A DNA stretch of 12,663 nucleotides from Methanosarcinaceae archaeon (GCA_017613335.1 JAGAEB010000098.1:1-12663), one strand, 5' to 3'. Counted from the stretch's first letter, positions 1-6,979 are shown. Numbers and translations are program-made. The notes: generated by a model not told the origin, from the sequence alone.

Positions 1-38
1 CCGCAGGTCGTCTGCCTGCAGACAATTTATTCCGGGAT

Positions 39-590
39 TTACTGTCCTTTTGCTCTTTCAAGAACGATATCCACGATCTTGTCATCGGCGCCGATCGTTC
101 CTCTGTAGACGATCTCGACGTCTTCCGGAAGCTGTCCGACAGCATCACATTTGTGATCATGGTGATGGTGTTCGTGGTGGTGTTCATGATCGTGGTCATG
201 ATGATGCTCGTGTTCGTGCTCATGACCGTCCTCGTGACAGTGTCCGTGATCATGGTCGTGGTGGTGTTCATGATGATGTTCTTCTTCTGCAATGATCATC
301 TTTGCTTTTTCCGTCGGCGCAAGTCCGAGGATCGTCGGGATGTCTCTTTCAGAGTGATTTCCCGGCGCCAGGAAGACCGGAACGACGATGAGCCTTTTTG
401 AACCTTTGGCGATTGCCGCTTCAACGGCGTCTTTGATCGTCGGCGTATTGAATTCCATCATGCCGTATTCAACGACTTCATATTCGTTTTTGGCTCTGAT
501 CTTTTCAGTGATTGTCTGAATCAGTTCTTTGGAGAACGGAAGACGGCTTCCGTGTCCGACCAAAATTAAAGCTTCTTTTTTATCTTCCAT
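39..590 (-). CDS. cfbA: Sirohydrochlorin cobalto/nickelochelatase, short CbiX type (CfbA), with His-rich insertion
   Basis: The 183-residue product matches the short archaeal CbiX family, cytoplasmic enzymes that put Co2+ (cobalamin route) or Ni2+ (first step to coenzyme F430 in methanogens) into sirohydrochlorin. Visible family marks are the N-terminal VGHGSR with metal-binding His13, the VVPVFLAPGNHSERDIP segment with His79, and a C-terminal VYRGTIGADDKIVDIVLER segment. Between them, residues 105-146 contain 26 histidines in 42 positions, interspersed with Asp/Glu, with Cys118 inside and Cys148 just after. Family members without this insert are about 120-130 residues, so the insert explains the extra length. 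It is probably a flexible metal store or delivery segment (inference). The start is the only sensible ATG, 12 codons before the first metal His. The gene is transcribed divergently from the pilin-like gene. Ni versus Co specificity cannot be told from sequence. Confidence 0.93.
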   Translation of the reverse strand: MEDKKEALILVGHGSRLPFSKELIQTITEKIRAKNEYEVVEYGMMEFNTPTIKDAVEAAIAKGSKRLIVVPVFLAPGNHSERDIPTILGLAPTEKAKMIIAEEEHHHEHHHDHDHGHCHEDGHEHEHEHHHDHDHEHHHEHHHHDHKCDAVGQLPEDVEIVYRGTIGADDKIVDIVLERAKGQ

Positions 591-696
591 AATGAAAACC
601 CTGCATTTTAAAACAAATCCCGACGGACTTTAATACAAAAAGAACGCAGAATTATGAATTTTGTTGCTATTTCCGCACTTAATAGTGTTACCAATC

Positions 697-711
697 TATA
701 AATAAATTCGG
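697..711 (-). promoter_or_regulatory. Candidate TATA box for cfbA
   Basis: Read on the minus strand this AT-rich stretch is AATTTATTTATAG, close to an archaeal TATA box. It would give a start near 670-675 and a leader of about 80 nt before the cfbA ATG. The same bases also read CTATAAATA on the plus strand, so the direction is uncertain. The rest of the 239-bp divergent spacer (591-829) shows no gene. Confidence 0.35.
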
Positions 712-790
712 GGACATCCGAAAAGAAAACGTCCTGTCCCGACAGCGGATATCTTATTTAATTGTTCCGTTTCTGAAGGGTTTCCTGCTC

Positions 791-799
791 TTTTTATAC
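791..799 (+). promoter_or_regulatory. Candidate TATA box for the pilin-like gene
   Basis: TTTTTATAC lies with its centre about 35 nt before the ATG at 830. That spacing fits an archaeal TATA box with a nearly leaderless transcript, and no Shine-Dalgarno motif is seen before this ATG. Confidence 0.4.
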
Positions 800-829
800 C
801 GCCGCCGGAATGGTTATTTCTGAGAAACC

Positions 830-1504
830 ATGCCCGGCCAAAAATTTCTGACTTCCGGATGCGGCGCGAGTCACATGACAGCCGTCTGCCTCCTGCTTCT
901 TCTGACTGTCGTCTCAGCAGGATTCCTTGCAGTCTCCCTCAGTTCCTTTTCAGAAAACGCAGATCCCCTTTCAGAAACATATCATGCGCGGATCCGCGTT
1001 GACGAGATCCGCGGCGGTCTTTCTTCCGGAAGTTCTCCGGTCCGGTTCAAAGACAACATCATCATCCTGAAACACGAAGGGGGCGATCCGGTTCCGCCGG
1101 AAGCCGTCTCTGTCATCTTCAGGGGAACCGGAAACGCCTATCACGGTATCCCGGGCACGGCAGGAAGCCGGATGCTCACGGGAAACATCGAGATCATCTA
1201 TGAAAACCTCGGAAGATCGGGGAAAAACAGCGAATACGCCTCCAGAAACAATGACGTCCTCGCTGACGGTCTCTGGTCCGCCGGAGAGATCATCATCCTG
1301 ACAGGAAACGACAGCGTTACCGGGTCGGTCCGGTCAGCCGGCGGATCCGGCATCCGCGTCTCCGTCGACGGTGAGGCGGACACATCCTGCAATTTCGGCC
1401 TGAAAAACGGTACATCATGCCGCTATGATATCATCATCAGACAGAACGGCCGGGCCGCCGTCCTCGCCGAAGGAGAGATCAGCGTCAGAGATATCTCTTC
1501 CTGA
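830..1504 (+). CDS. Archaeal pilin-like secreted protein (DUF1628/Pilin_N-like), divergent N-terminus
   Basis: The 224-residue product has one hydrophobic N-terminal segment (about residues 16-37, AVCLLLLLTVVSAGFLAVSL) followed by a beta-rich soluble domain. The body resembles archaeal type IV pilin-like proteins: a strand reading DNIIILKHEGGDPVPPEAV, then a stretch ending in DGLWSAGEIIIL, the position where relatives have a W-x-x-G-E/D motif. Ser/Gly-rich loops, two cysteines (in TSCNF and TSCRY) and a sequon (NGT) are also present. Unlike typical pilins, no clear charged-Gly class III cleavage motif precedes the hydrophobic segment, so processing by an EppA/PibD peptidase is uncertain. The start at 830 is chosen because of the TATA-like box 35 nt upstream; an internal ATG at 875 is an alternative. 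It probably sits at the membrane facing out. The gene stands alone and its role (adhesion, surface layer or pseudopilin) is unknown. Confidence 0.6.
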   Translation: MPGQKFLTSGCGASHMTAVCLLLLLTVVSAGFLAVSLSSFSENADPLSETYHARIRVDEIRGGLSSGSSPVRFKDNIIILKHEGGDPVPPEAVSVIFRGTGNAYHGIPGTAGSRMLTGNIEIIYENLGRSGKNSEYASRNNDVLADGLWSAGEIIILTGNDSVTGSVRSAGGSGIRVSVDGEADTSCNFGLKNGTSCRYDIIIRQNGRAAVLAEGEISVRDISS

Positions 1505-1509
1505 CGGAA

Positions 1510-1686
1510 TGTCTGTATTCTGTGTCTGCCGTGTCTGTCTGTATTCTGTATCTGTCACATCTGCCTGTATTCTGTGTCTGGTGTCTGTATCTGTCACATC
1601 TGCCTGTATTCTGTGTCTGGTGCCTGTATCTGTCACATCTGCCTGTATTCTGTGTCTGGTGTCTGTCTGTATCCTGTGTCTGTCCT
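1510..1686 (+). repeat. 39-bp tandem repeat (minisatellite) downstream of the pilin-like gene
   Basis: Three in-phase units begin with CACATCTGCCTGTATT at 1556, 1595 and 1634. Units 1 and 2 differ at a single base and unit 3 diverges near its end. Degenerate TGTCTGTATTCTG-type sequence extends both sides. The unit is itself built from shorter TGTCTGT/TGTATC blocks. It begins only a few bases after the stop codon at 1504. Because 39 is a multiple of 3, open frames cross it on both strands, but none looks like a protein. The remaining sequence to 1857 holds the helicase leader. Confidence 0.9.
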
Positions 1687-1757
1687 GTCCGGCTGTTCCG
1701 TCTGTCTGCCTGACGGCCTGATCTCCTGCAGAACACTTTCACCGTGTTCAGGGATGG

Positions 1758-1766
1758 TTTTAATAT
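1758..1766 (+). promoter_or_regulatory. Candidate TATA box for the helicase gene
   Basis: TTTTAATAT is followed by CC and would place the transcript start near 1790. That is downstream of the ATG at 1744 and so argues against using that ATG. The leader then contains two GGAGG motifs, at 1803-1807 and 1845-1849. Confidence 0.35.
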
Positions 1767-1857
1767 CCGGAACACATTCAGAGACACCGGAAAAATAAAA
1801 ACGGAGGACGACGTGCGGCCCGGGGATCAGAACGGCGGTAACGCGGAGGCGGATCTT

Positions 1858-4353
1858 ATGGAAAACGAAAGCTTCATGAAATATTTCACGAAAAAAGAAT
1901 GTTATCCGAATCAGCATGAGGCTATGGCGGCGATCGCAAATGCGCTTAAACAGCGCAGCGGCGTTCTCTTCGAAGGCGCCTGCGGGACCGGAAAGACCCT
2001 CAGCGCGCTTGCGCCGGCGCTGGCCGTTGCCGCTGAAAACCATCAGGTCGTCATCATCGTCACGAATGTTCACCAGCAGATGGTCCAGTTCATCAGCGAG
2101 GCGCGCGGGATCCGCAGAAAAGTGCCGCTCAATGTCATCGTCATGAAAGGAAAACAGGCCATGTGCCCCGACAGCTTCGATTACGAAGAATGCCGCGCCC
2201 GTTCCGAAAATTCATACGAACTCGTCAAAGCGGAAAACGAAGCCGCCATGCTCCTCCGGGATCTCCGCGACGCGACGGAAAAATTCCGCGAGACCGGCGA
2301 CCCTTCCTGGCGCGAAGACGCCGAAGATCTCGAAAAACGTTTTCATGAAGCAGAACCCGGTCTCAAAAAAATGAGAAGCGTTTCCTGCCCGTATCTCTAC
2401 GAGATCATCAAATCCGATTCTCCCGTTTTCAGGACGTGGCTTTTCGATGATGTCAGAAGCCCCGAAGAAATCAACGAATATGCCGCCGAACGCGGCATGT
2501 GCGGCTACGAGCTTCTCAAAAAAGAACTCAAAAGAGCCGATCTGATCATCTGCAATTATCATCACGTCCTTGACCCCGATATCTTTTCGATGATCCTCGG
2601 GCGCATGGAGCGCTCACCGGAAGACGTCATCCTGATCTTCGATGAAGCCCACAATATCGAAAACGCCGCCAGATCCCATTCTTCGATCACGATCCCGGAA
2701 AGAGTGATCGACCGTGCGATCAACGAGATCGAGGAAAACGCACACCGTTTCCCTGAAACGATCCGGGAAGACGCCGAGCGTCTCCTTCTTGCTTTTTATG
2801 ATTCTGTCCGCGAGACCTGGAATTTCAAGCTCGGTCCTGCCGGGAAAAACCGGATCGGAAATACCTGGACAGACATCCGCATCAGCGATCCGGTCGAGCG
2901 GTTCGACATCGTCAGGGAACGGTTCATGAAAAAGCTCGGCGATCTCGAAAAGACGACGGGGCGCAGATACACGCCGGAAGATGTTCAGAAACTCATGATC
3001 GCCGTCTCCGAAGTCGGCAGCATGATCGAAAACAGTTATTACGAGAATTACAAAAACGGCAACGGTCCGCTCAAAAAATCATATATTTCCGGATCCGCCG
3101 ACTTCCTCAGCGCTTATCTGCTCCTGTCTACGCATCCGAATTATTATCCGATCCTCAATGTCCGCCGCGACCGCAGAGACAATGAGATCTACGGAAGACT
3201 CGAACTTTTCGCCTGCATCCCGCGGAATGTCACCCGTGATCTTTTCAATATGGTCGGCGGCTTCGTCCTGATGTCTGCCACGCTGAGACCGTTCAGCATG
3301 ATCAAAGAAACACTCGGCATCGAAAGGGACTGCACCGAGATCGCGTTCGGCACGACTTTTCCGGAAGACCGGCGCCGGACATTCGCCGTCTCCGTGCCGC
3401 CTCTTTTCTCGAACAGGCGCAACGACATCGCTGTTTCGAACACCGTTGAACTCTGTCTCATCACGGCGATCCGTGAAACACCCGGAAACGTCCTCATCTA
3501 TTTCCAGAGTTCCGCCGAAGCGGAAAAATATACCTCTTTCCTCAGAGCCGCCTTCGGCGACAGCCTGCCCGTTCTTTCCGATGTGGCCGGCACATCTTCA
3601 AACGAGATCCGTGAACAGTTCTTCCGGATCGGGGAAGCCGGCGGAAAAGCCGTTCTCGTCAGTTACATCCTGGGCACGCTCAGCGAAGGCGTCGATTTCA
3701 GGCACGGAAGGGCCAGGTCTGTCATCATCGTCGGTGTCGGCTATCCGGCGCTCAATGACAGAGTCCGCGCCGTCGAGACGGCTTATGACACCGTCTTCGG
3801 CGAAGGGACAGGCTGGGAATTCTCAATCCTCGTTCCGACGATCCGCCGCGTCCGTCAGGCCATGGGCCGCGTCGTCCGCTCCCCGACCGATTACGGCATC
3901 CGCATCCTTCTCGATGCCCGCTACCAGATCCGCGCCGCCCGTTCCCTCGGGAAATATTCCGTCGTTGACAGTTTCCCCGATGAAGAAAGAAGAGAGATCA
4001 TCGATATCAGCCCGACCGATCTCGGAAAAGAGATCGCGGCCTTTTTTGAAAAATTCAAAGACGAAGAAAACGAATTCCGGAAAAGCAGCAGAAACGGCTA
4101 TGAAGGAAACGGCGCTGCTGAAACAAACGGCGCCGCAGACTGCTTCCGTGAAACTGCCTTCATCAGCAGCGACGATCCCGGCCGCAGATCTTACGGATCA
4201 TCTCTTCCTGAACAGGCGTCGGAAATCGATGCGGAATATGAAACCGATCCCGGTTTCAGTGTTCCCGTGAACGAAGAACCGGAAACCTCCGTCAACATGC
4301 CCGCAGTCAAAGAAGTCCGTCTCGGCAGGCGCCGCAGAAAAGACAGTGAATGA
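1858..4353 (+). CDS. XPD/Rad3-family Fe-S cluster DNA helicase (SF2, DinG/XPD-like)
   Basis: The 831-residue product carries the superfamily 2 XPD/DinG helicase motifs: Walker A GACGTGKT (40-47), DEAH (262-265), MSATL (472-476), GTLSEGVDF (606-614) and QAMGRVVRS (667-675). Four cysteines between motifs Ia and II (C103, C112, C177, C215) fit the 4Fe-4S ligands of this family, which unwinds 5'-3' in DNA repair. A Glu/Lys-rich, probably coiled stretch of about 64 residues separates C112 from C177, longer than in the shortest XPDs. Residues about 740-831 form an acidic, Gly/Asn-containing tail ending in RLGRRRRKDSE. The start at 1858 has GGAGG eight bases upstream and leaves a family-like N-terminus (FMKYFTKKECYPNQHEAM). 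GTG at 1813 (GGAGG five bases upstream) and ATG at 1744 are in-frame alternatives. The exact cellular role (nucleotide excision repair-like or other) is inferred. Confidence 0.92.
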   Translation: MENESFMKYFTKKECYPNQHEAMAAIANALKQRSGVLFEGACGTGKTLSALAPALAVAAENHQVVIIVTNVHQQMVQFISEARGIRRKVPLNVIVMKGKQAMCPDSFDYEECRARSENSYELVKAENEAAMLLRDLRDATEKFRETGDPSWREDAEDLEKRFHEAEPGLKKMRSVSCPYLYEIIKSDSPVFRTWLFDDVRSPEEINEYAAERGMCGYELLKKELKRADLIICNYHHVLDPDIFSMILGRMERSPEDVILIFDEAHNIENAARSHSSITIPERVIDRAINEIEENAHRFPETIREDAERLLLAFYDSVRETWNFKLGPAGKNRIGNTWTDIRISDPVERFDIVRERFMKKLGDLEKTTGRRYTPEDVQKLMIAVSEVGSMIENSYYENYKNGNGPLKKSYISGSADFLSAYLLLSTHPNYYPILNVRRDRRDNEIYGRLELFACIPRNVTRDLFNMVGGFVLMSATLRPFSMIKETLGIERDCTEIAFGTTFPEDRRRTFAVSVPPLFSNRRNDIAVSNTVELCLITAIRETPGNVLIYFQSSAEAEKYTSFLRAAFGDSLPVLSDVAGTSSNEIREQFFRIGEAGGKAVLVSYILGTLSEGVDFRHGRARSVIIVGVGYPALNDRVRAVETAYDTVFGEGTGWEFSILVPTIRRVRQAMGRVVRSPTDYGIRILLDARYQIRAARSLGKYSVVDSFPDEERREIIDISPTDLGKEIAAFFEKFKDEENEFRKSSRNGYEGNGAAETNGAADCFRETAFISSDDPGRRSYGSSLPEQASEIDAEYETDPGFSVPVNEEPETSVNMPAVKEVRLGRRRRKDSE

Positions 4354-4382
4354 TGTCGTCATTATTCAGATCCGGCTTCTTT

Positions 4383-4533
4383 CCCGTTTTTATTCATGTT
4401 TTTAATCTTTTTATTCCGGTTTTTATCCCGTTTTTATCCTGTTTTTCTTCCTGTTTTTCTTCCTGTTTTTCTTCCTGTTTTTCTTCCTGTTTTTCTTCCT
4501 GTTTTTCTTCCTGTTTTTCTTCCTGTTTTTCTT
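4383..4533 (+). repeat. 12-bp tandem repeat, T-rich, downstream of the helicase
   Basis: Eight perfect copies of CCTGTTTTTCTT fill 4438-4533. Upstream, 4383-4437 holds decayed relatives of 9-12 bp (for example CCCGTTTTTATT and CATGTTTTTAAT), so the array has a homogeneous core and an older edge. It starts 30 nt after the helicase stop and every unit has a five-T run on the sense strand. That is compatible with U-rich archaeal transcript-end sites. An open frame encoding (CFSS)n crosses it but is judged spurious. The rest of the 423-bp gap (4534-4713) is pyrimidine-rich with no gene seen. Confidence 0.93.
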
Positions 4534-4725
4534 TTCTCGTTTTTCCGCACCTGCCGGATCCTGTCCGTCTGTCTCTTTCCCGGTCAAATGGTTTATTTAC
4601 TTTTCCGTCCTTTTATACACATCAGTTGAATCAATGCGTCTTCGCATTCGTCTTTCGTAAAATATCTTTTCTGTCTGTTTTCACCATGATCATTTTAATC
4701 TTCCGGATCTTTCCGGTTTATACGG

Positions 4726-4733
4726 TTTATAAA
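4726..4733 (+). promoter_or_regulatory. TATA box for the GerW-family gene
   Basis: TTTATAAA sits about 47 nt before the ATG at 4777, giving a predicted start near 4755 and a short leader. A strong AGGAG (4765-4769) lies seven bases before the ATG. A second TTTATA at 4717-4722 could also serve. Confidence 0.5.
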
Positions 4734-4776
4734 TCCGGATCCGTTTCAGTCCGGGAGTTATTGCAGGAGTTATCAT

Positions 4777-5217
4777 ATGACCGTACAGGACATTGTCAAA
4801 GAAGTCTCAAATGAACTTGAGAAAGTCGTCAGCACAAAGACCGTCGTCGGCGAACCGATCGAAGCCGCCGGCAGGACCATCATCCCGATCACGAAGATCT
4901 CCGTCGGATTCGGCTGCGGCGGCCTTGAAGGCGCCGCGAAAGGCAATCCGAAAGAAGAAGGCGCAGGAGAGCCCGGCGCCAAAGCTTATGGCGGCGGGGG
5001 CGGCGCAGGCGCCCGTATCGAACCGGTCGCTTTCATCGTCATGACGGAAGACAAGACCGAGATCCTCACGATCAAAGAAACGCAGCTCGAAAACGAACTC
5101 GCCCGGGCGATCAGCATGATCCCGACACTCATCGAAAAGCTGAAAACGCTCAAAAAAGAAGAACCCAAACCCAAAAGGATCGCTGTCAGCAGCGCCTATG
5201 ATGACGATGACGACTGA
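4777..5217 (+). CDS. GerW/YtfJ family protein
   Basis: The 146-residue product matches the GerW (YtfJ) family, named for a Bacillus spore protein needed for germination. Features shared with the family are: an N-terminal helix (TVQDIVKEVSNELEKVV), a TVVGEPIEAAGRTIIPITKISVGFGCGG segment (15-50 region), a Gly-rich loop (YGGGGGAGA), then IEPVAFIVMTEDKTEILTIKE and a C-terminal helix. The tail ends in five aspartates. No signal peptide or membrane segment is seen, so it is probably cytoplasmic or membrane-associated through a partner. AGGAG seven bases upstream fixes the start. It is followed 242 bp later by a DUF2953 membrane protein on the same strand, the same pairing as Firmicute ytfJ/ytfI. 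Archaea do not form endospores, so the germination role cannot be carried over and the function is unknown. Confidence 0.9.
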   Translation: MTVQDIVKEVSNELEKVVSTKTVVGEPIEAAGRTIIPITKISVGFGCGGLEGAAKGNPKEEGAGEPGAKAYGGGGGAGARIEPVAFIVMTEDKTEILTIKETQLENELARAISMIPTLIEKLKTLKKEEPKPKRIAVSSAYDDDDD

Positions 5218-5257
5218 GCGGCAGCTGTTTTTCCGTCCGCGGTCGCCTTCAATGACG

Positions 5258-5296
5258 CCGGATATTTCCTCACCTCCCCGGTCCGGAAATATCCGG
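5258..5296 (+). promoter_or_regulatory. Strong hairpin between GerW and DUF2953 genes
   Basis: A perfect 12-bp inverted repeat, CCGGATATTTCC (5258-5269) and GGAAATATCCGG (5285-5296), encloses a 15-nt loop in which ACC/GGT can add three more pairs. It lies 40 nt after the GerW stop. No long T-run follows (only CTTTTG near 5309), so it may be a weak terminator, an mRNA processing or stability element, or a palindromic protein site. The rest of 5218-5459 is pyrimidine-rich with no gene, clear TATA box or Shine-Dalgarno motif. Confidence 0.55.
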
Positions 5297-5459
5297 AAAC
5301 AGGACTCTTTTGCGGTCAGGCGGATCGTAAAAGGTCGCTGTGTCTCCGTCCGGATGATCCGTTGTCTGATTTCTGCCGTGATGTCTCCCCGTTCAGGCCG
5401 GCGCTGTCCGGTTCCCTGCCGTCTCCGTTTTCCGATGCCGGATCTTCTCAATTTCAATC

Positions 5460-6788
5460 ATGTCTCCCGATGAACTGATCGCCTCTGTTTTCTTCCCTGA
5501 ATCAGTAACAATATGGCATATCATTGCCGTCATTTTTCTTCTGATTCTGATCGCAGCAGCGATAGCTTTCGTCCTCACGTTTTTTTTGAATGTCCGTATC
5601 CGCCTTCAGGCCCGCTCCGCGGATAAGAGCGCCCTTTCCGGAACGGTAAGCCTTCTGATCACCTTTTTCTCCAAAACGATCCTGTCCGAAGAGATTCCGC
5701 TCACAGACGAAAAAGGAGAGGCGTCCGACTCTCTTTATCCGGAAAAAGCGGACGGGACAGATCTCCCGCAGACCGGCCTGTCAGACGGAACAGAAGAATT
5801 CGATTCAGATGCTTTCATCAAAAAATATATCCTCAAAGAAGATACCGCCCAAGCGACTGAAAATGAAGAAAACGAATCCTTCTCCGGCTCAGAAGATGTT
5901 TCCGGATCAAGTGCCGAAACGAAAGAAGATATTTCCGGATCAGATGCCGAAACGAAAGAAGAGGATTCCGGCAGGGTCGTTTCAGAAACATCCCCGACCC
6001 GTGAAACGTCCGCTCCCTCCGAAACAGGGAAAACACTTCCGGAAGATCTTCCGGACATATCGGACGCCGGAGCCGGAACGGATGAGACATCCGGCACAGG
6101 TTCCGAAACTGATCAGGCATCCGAAGCCGATAACATTTCCGGAACTGATCAGGCAGCCGGAACCGGCGACGCTTCCGGAACCGGAGAGTCCGGCGGATCC
6201 TTGACTGAGGCTGACGACGATGATTCCGATGAAGGCATGTTCGGCTTTTTCGTCGATGATTATGAGGCTTTCATTTTAGATACGGTCGATGCCGTTCAGG
6301 AAATCTGTCCGCCCGTCATCAGGCTGACGATGTCTCTCCTGAGAAACGTCACATTCGAAAAAGTTTCTCTGACGGCGGATTTCGGCGCGGAGGATCCTTA
6401 CAGTACATCTCTCATCTACGGTTTTTCACACGTCGCGAAAGGATCTGTTCTGGCTTTCTTTGATGATCAGGCTGAGAACGGATCGACCGGAAAGATCCGG
6501 AAAAATGCTTCCGTCCTCTTCCGTGAAATTTCCGGAAATGTCGTCATGATCCCTCATTTCGAAGGAAGCTGCAGAGCCGCAGATGGTCTTCTCATCTTCT
6601 CGGTAAAGCCGTGTACGCTGTACATCCCGTCTCTTCGTTTCATCGTCAGCAGAAACGTGAGAAGATTCTTCACCGGCTACGTCTACAAATATTTCGTCAG
6701 ACATCCTGCATACGGAAAAAAGAACGGCAGAGCCAAAAGAAGCCCCTCCGGAATACCGGATGCTTCATCCGGCGAAAAAGATGTGTGA
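5460..6788 (+). CDS. DUF2953 family membrane protein with long acidic repeat linker
   Basis: The 442-residue product has one N-terminal membrane helix (about 18-44), a short basic stretch, then a Ser/Thr/Glu/Asp/Gly-rich low-complexity linker (about 85-260), and a C-terminal domain (about 275-430) resembling DUF2953. The C-terminal evidence is the pattern ADFGAEDPYSTSLIYGF, followed by VMIPHFEGSCRAADG and a terminal IVSRNVRRFFTGYVYKYF. DUF2953 proteins commonly neighbour GerW/YtfJ, as here. The linker contains an 11-residue duplication (SGSSAETKEDI then SGSDAETKEED, 33-bp DNA repeat at about 5901-5966) and repeated SGT/SET units. The ATG at 5460 is the only start before the membrane helix; an in-frame stop lies upstream at 5379 and no Shine-Dalgarno is seen, so translation or expression may depend on the upstream gene. 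Family membership is fairly sure; function is unknown. Confidence 0.75.
   Translation: MSPDELIASVFFPESVTIWHIIAVIFLLILIAAAIAFVLTFFLNVRIRLQARSADKSALSGTVSLLITFFSKTILSEEIPLTDEKGEASDSLYPEKADGTDLPQTGLSDGTEEFDSDAFIKKYILKEDTAQATENEENESFSGSEDVSGSSAETKEDISGSDAETKEEDSGRVVSETSPTRETSAPSETGKTLPEDLPDISDAGAGTDETSGTGSETDQASEADNISGTDQAAGTGDASGTGESGGSLTEADDDDSDEGMFGFFVDDYEAFILDTVDAVQEICPPVIRLTMSLLRNVTFEKVSLTADFGAEDPYSTSLIYGFSHVAKGSVLAFFDDQAENGSTGKIRKNASVLFREISGNVVMIPHFEGSCRAADGLLIFSVKPCTLYIPSLRFIVSRNVRRFFTGYVYKYFVRHPAYGKKNGRAKRSPSGIPDASSGEKDV
5901..5966 (+). repeat. 33-bp direct duplication inside the DUF2953 linker
   Basis: Two adjacent 33-bp copies start with TCCGGATCA at 5901 and 5934 and share the core GCCGAAACGAAAGAAGA. 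Each encodes one 11-residue Ser/Glu-rich unit, so the reading frame is kept. Confidence 0.8.
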
Positions 6789-6849
6789 CAGCATATACAG
6801 ACACAGCAGCAGCACAGAATGCCTGCAGATCGTGCAGACAGCGGGAAGT

Positions 6850-6946
6850 TATTTTTGACCATGGTCGTTTTTTATTTTTGACCACGGTCGTTTTTTATTT
6901 TTGACCATGGACGTTTTTTATTTTTTAATCTTGGCCGTTTTTTATT
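6850..6946 (+). repeat. 23-bp tandem array of palindromes and T-tracts (probable multi-terminator)
   Basis: Four units carry a short dyad, GACCATGGTC at 6857, GACCACGGTC at 6880, GACCATGGAC at 6903 and a decayed AATCTTGGCC at about 6927. Each is followed by CG or G and a T-rich spacer (GTTTTTTATTTTT). Spacing is 23, 23 and 24 bp. It lies between the convergent DUF2953 and DUF63 genes, with the T-tracts on the plus strand, so it would end transcripts from the left genes only. The rest of the 191-bp gap (6789-6979) shows nothing else. Confidence 0.85.
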
Positions 6947-6979
6947 ACGTCTTGTTTTTCCGTTTCCCTGTCCGGCTGT

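Noticed and set aside
1..38. Terminator hairpin for cfbA (GTCTGC-CT-GCAGAC at 10-23)
   Set aside because: The loop is only two bases and no T-tract follows on the minus strand; too weak to call.
153..401. Plus-strand frame opposite the His-rich region of cfbA
   Set aside because: It is the complement of the CAT/GAT codon run; the resulting Val/Met/Phe string is an artefact.
1425..1787. Open frames on both strands across the 39-bp repeat (products rich in VSVTSACILC or QTQNTGRCDRYRH)
   Set aside because: They exist only because 39 is a multiple of three; no start signals, and they overlap the ends of real genes.
4350..4814. 154-residue frame with (CFSS)n overlapping the helicase stop as ATGA
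   Set aside because: Product of the 12-bp repeat and T-rich spacer; it runs into the GerW gene and has no family resemblance.
4807..5457. 216-residue minus-strand frame opposite GerW
   Set aside because: Antisense shadow of the GerW gene and spacer, with no recognisable domain or start signal.
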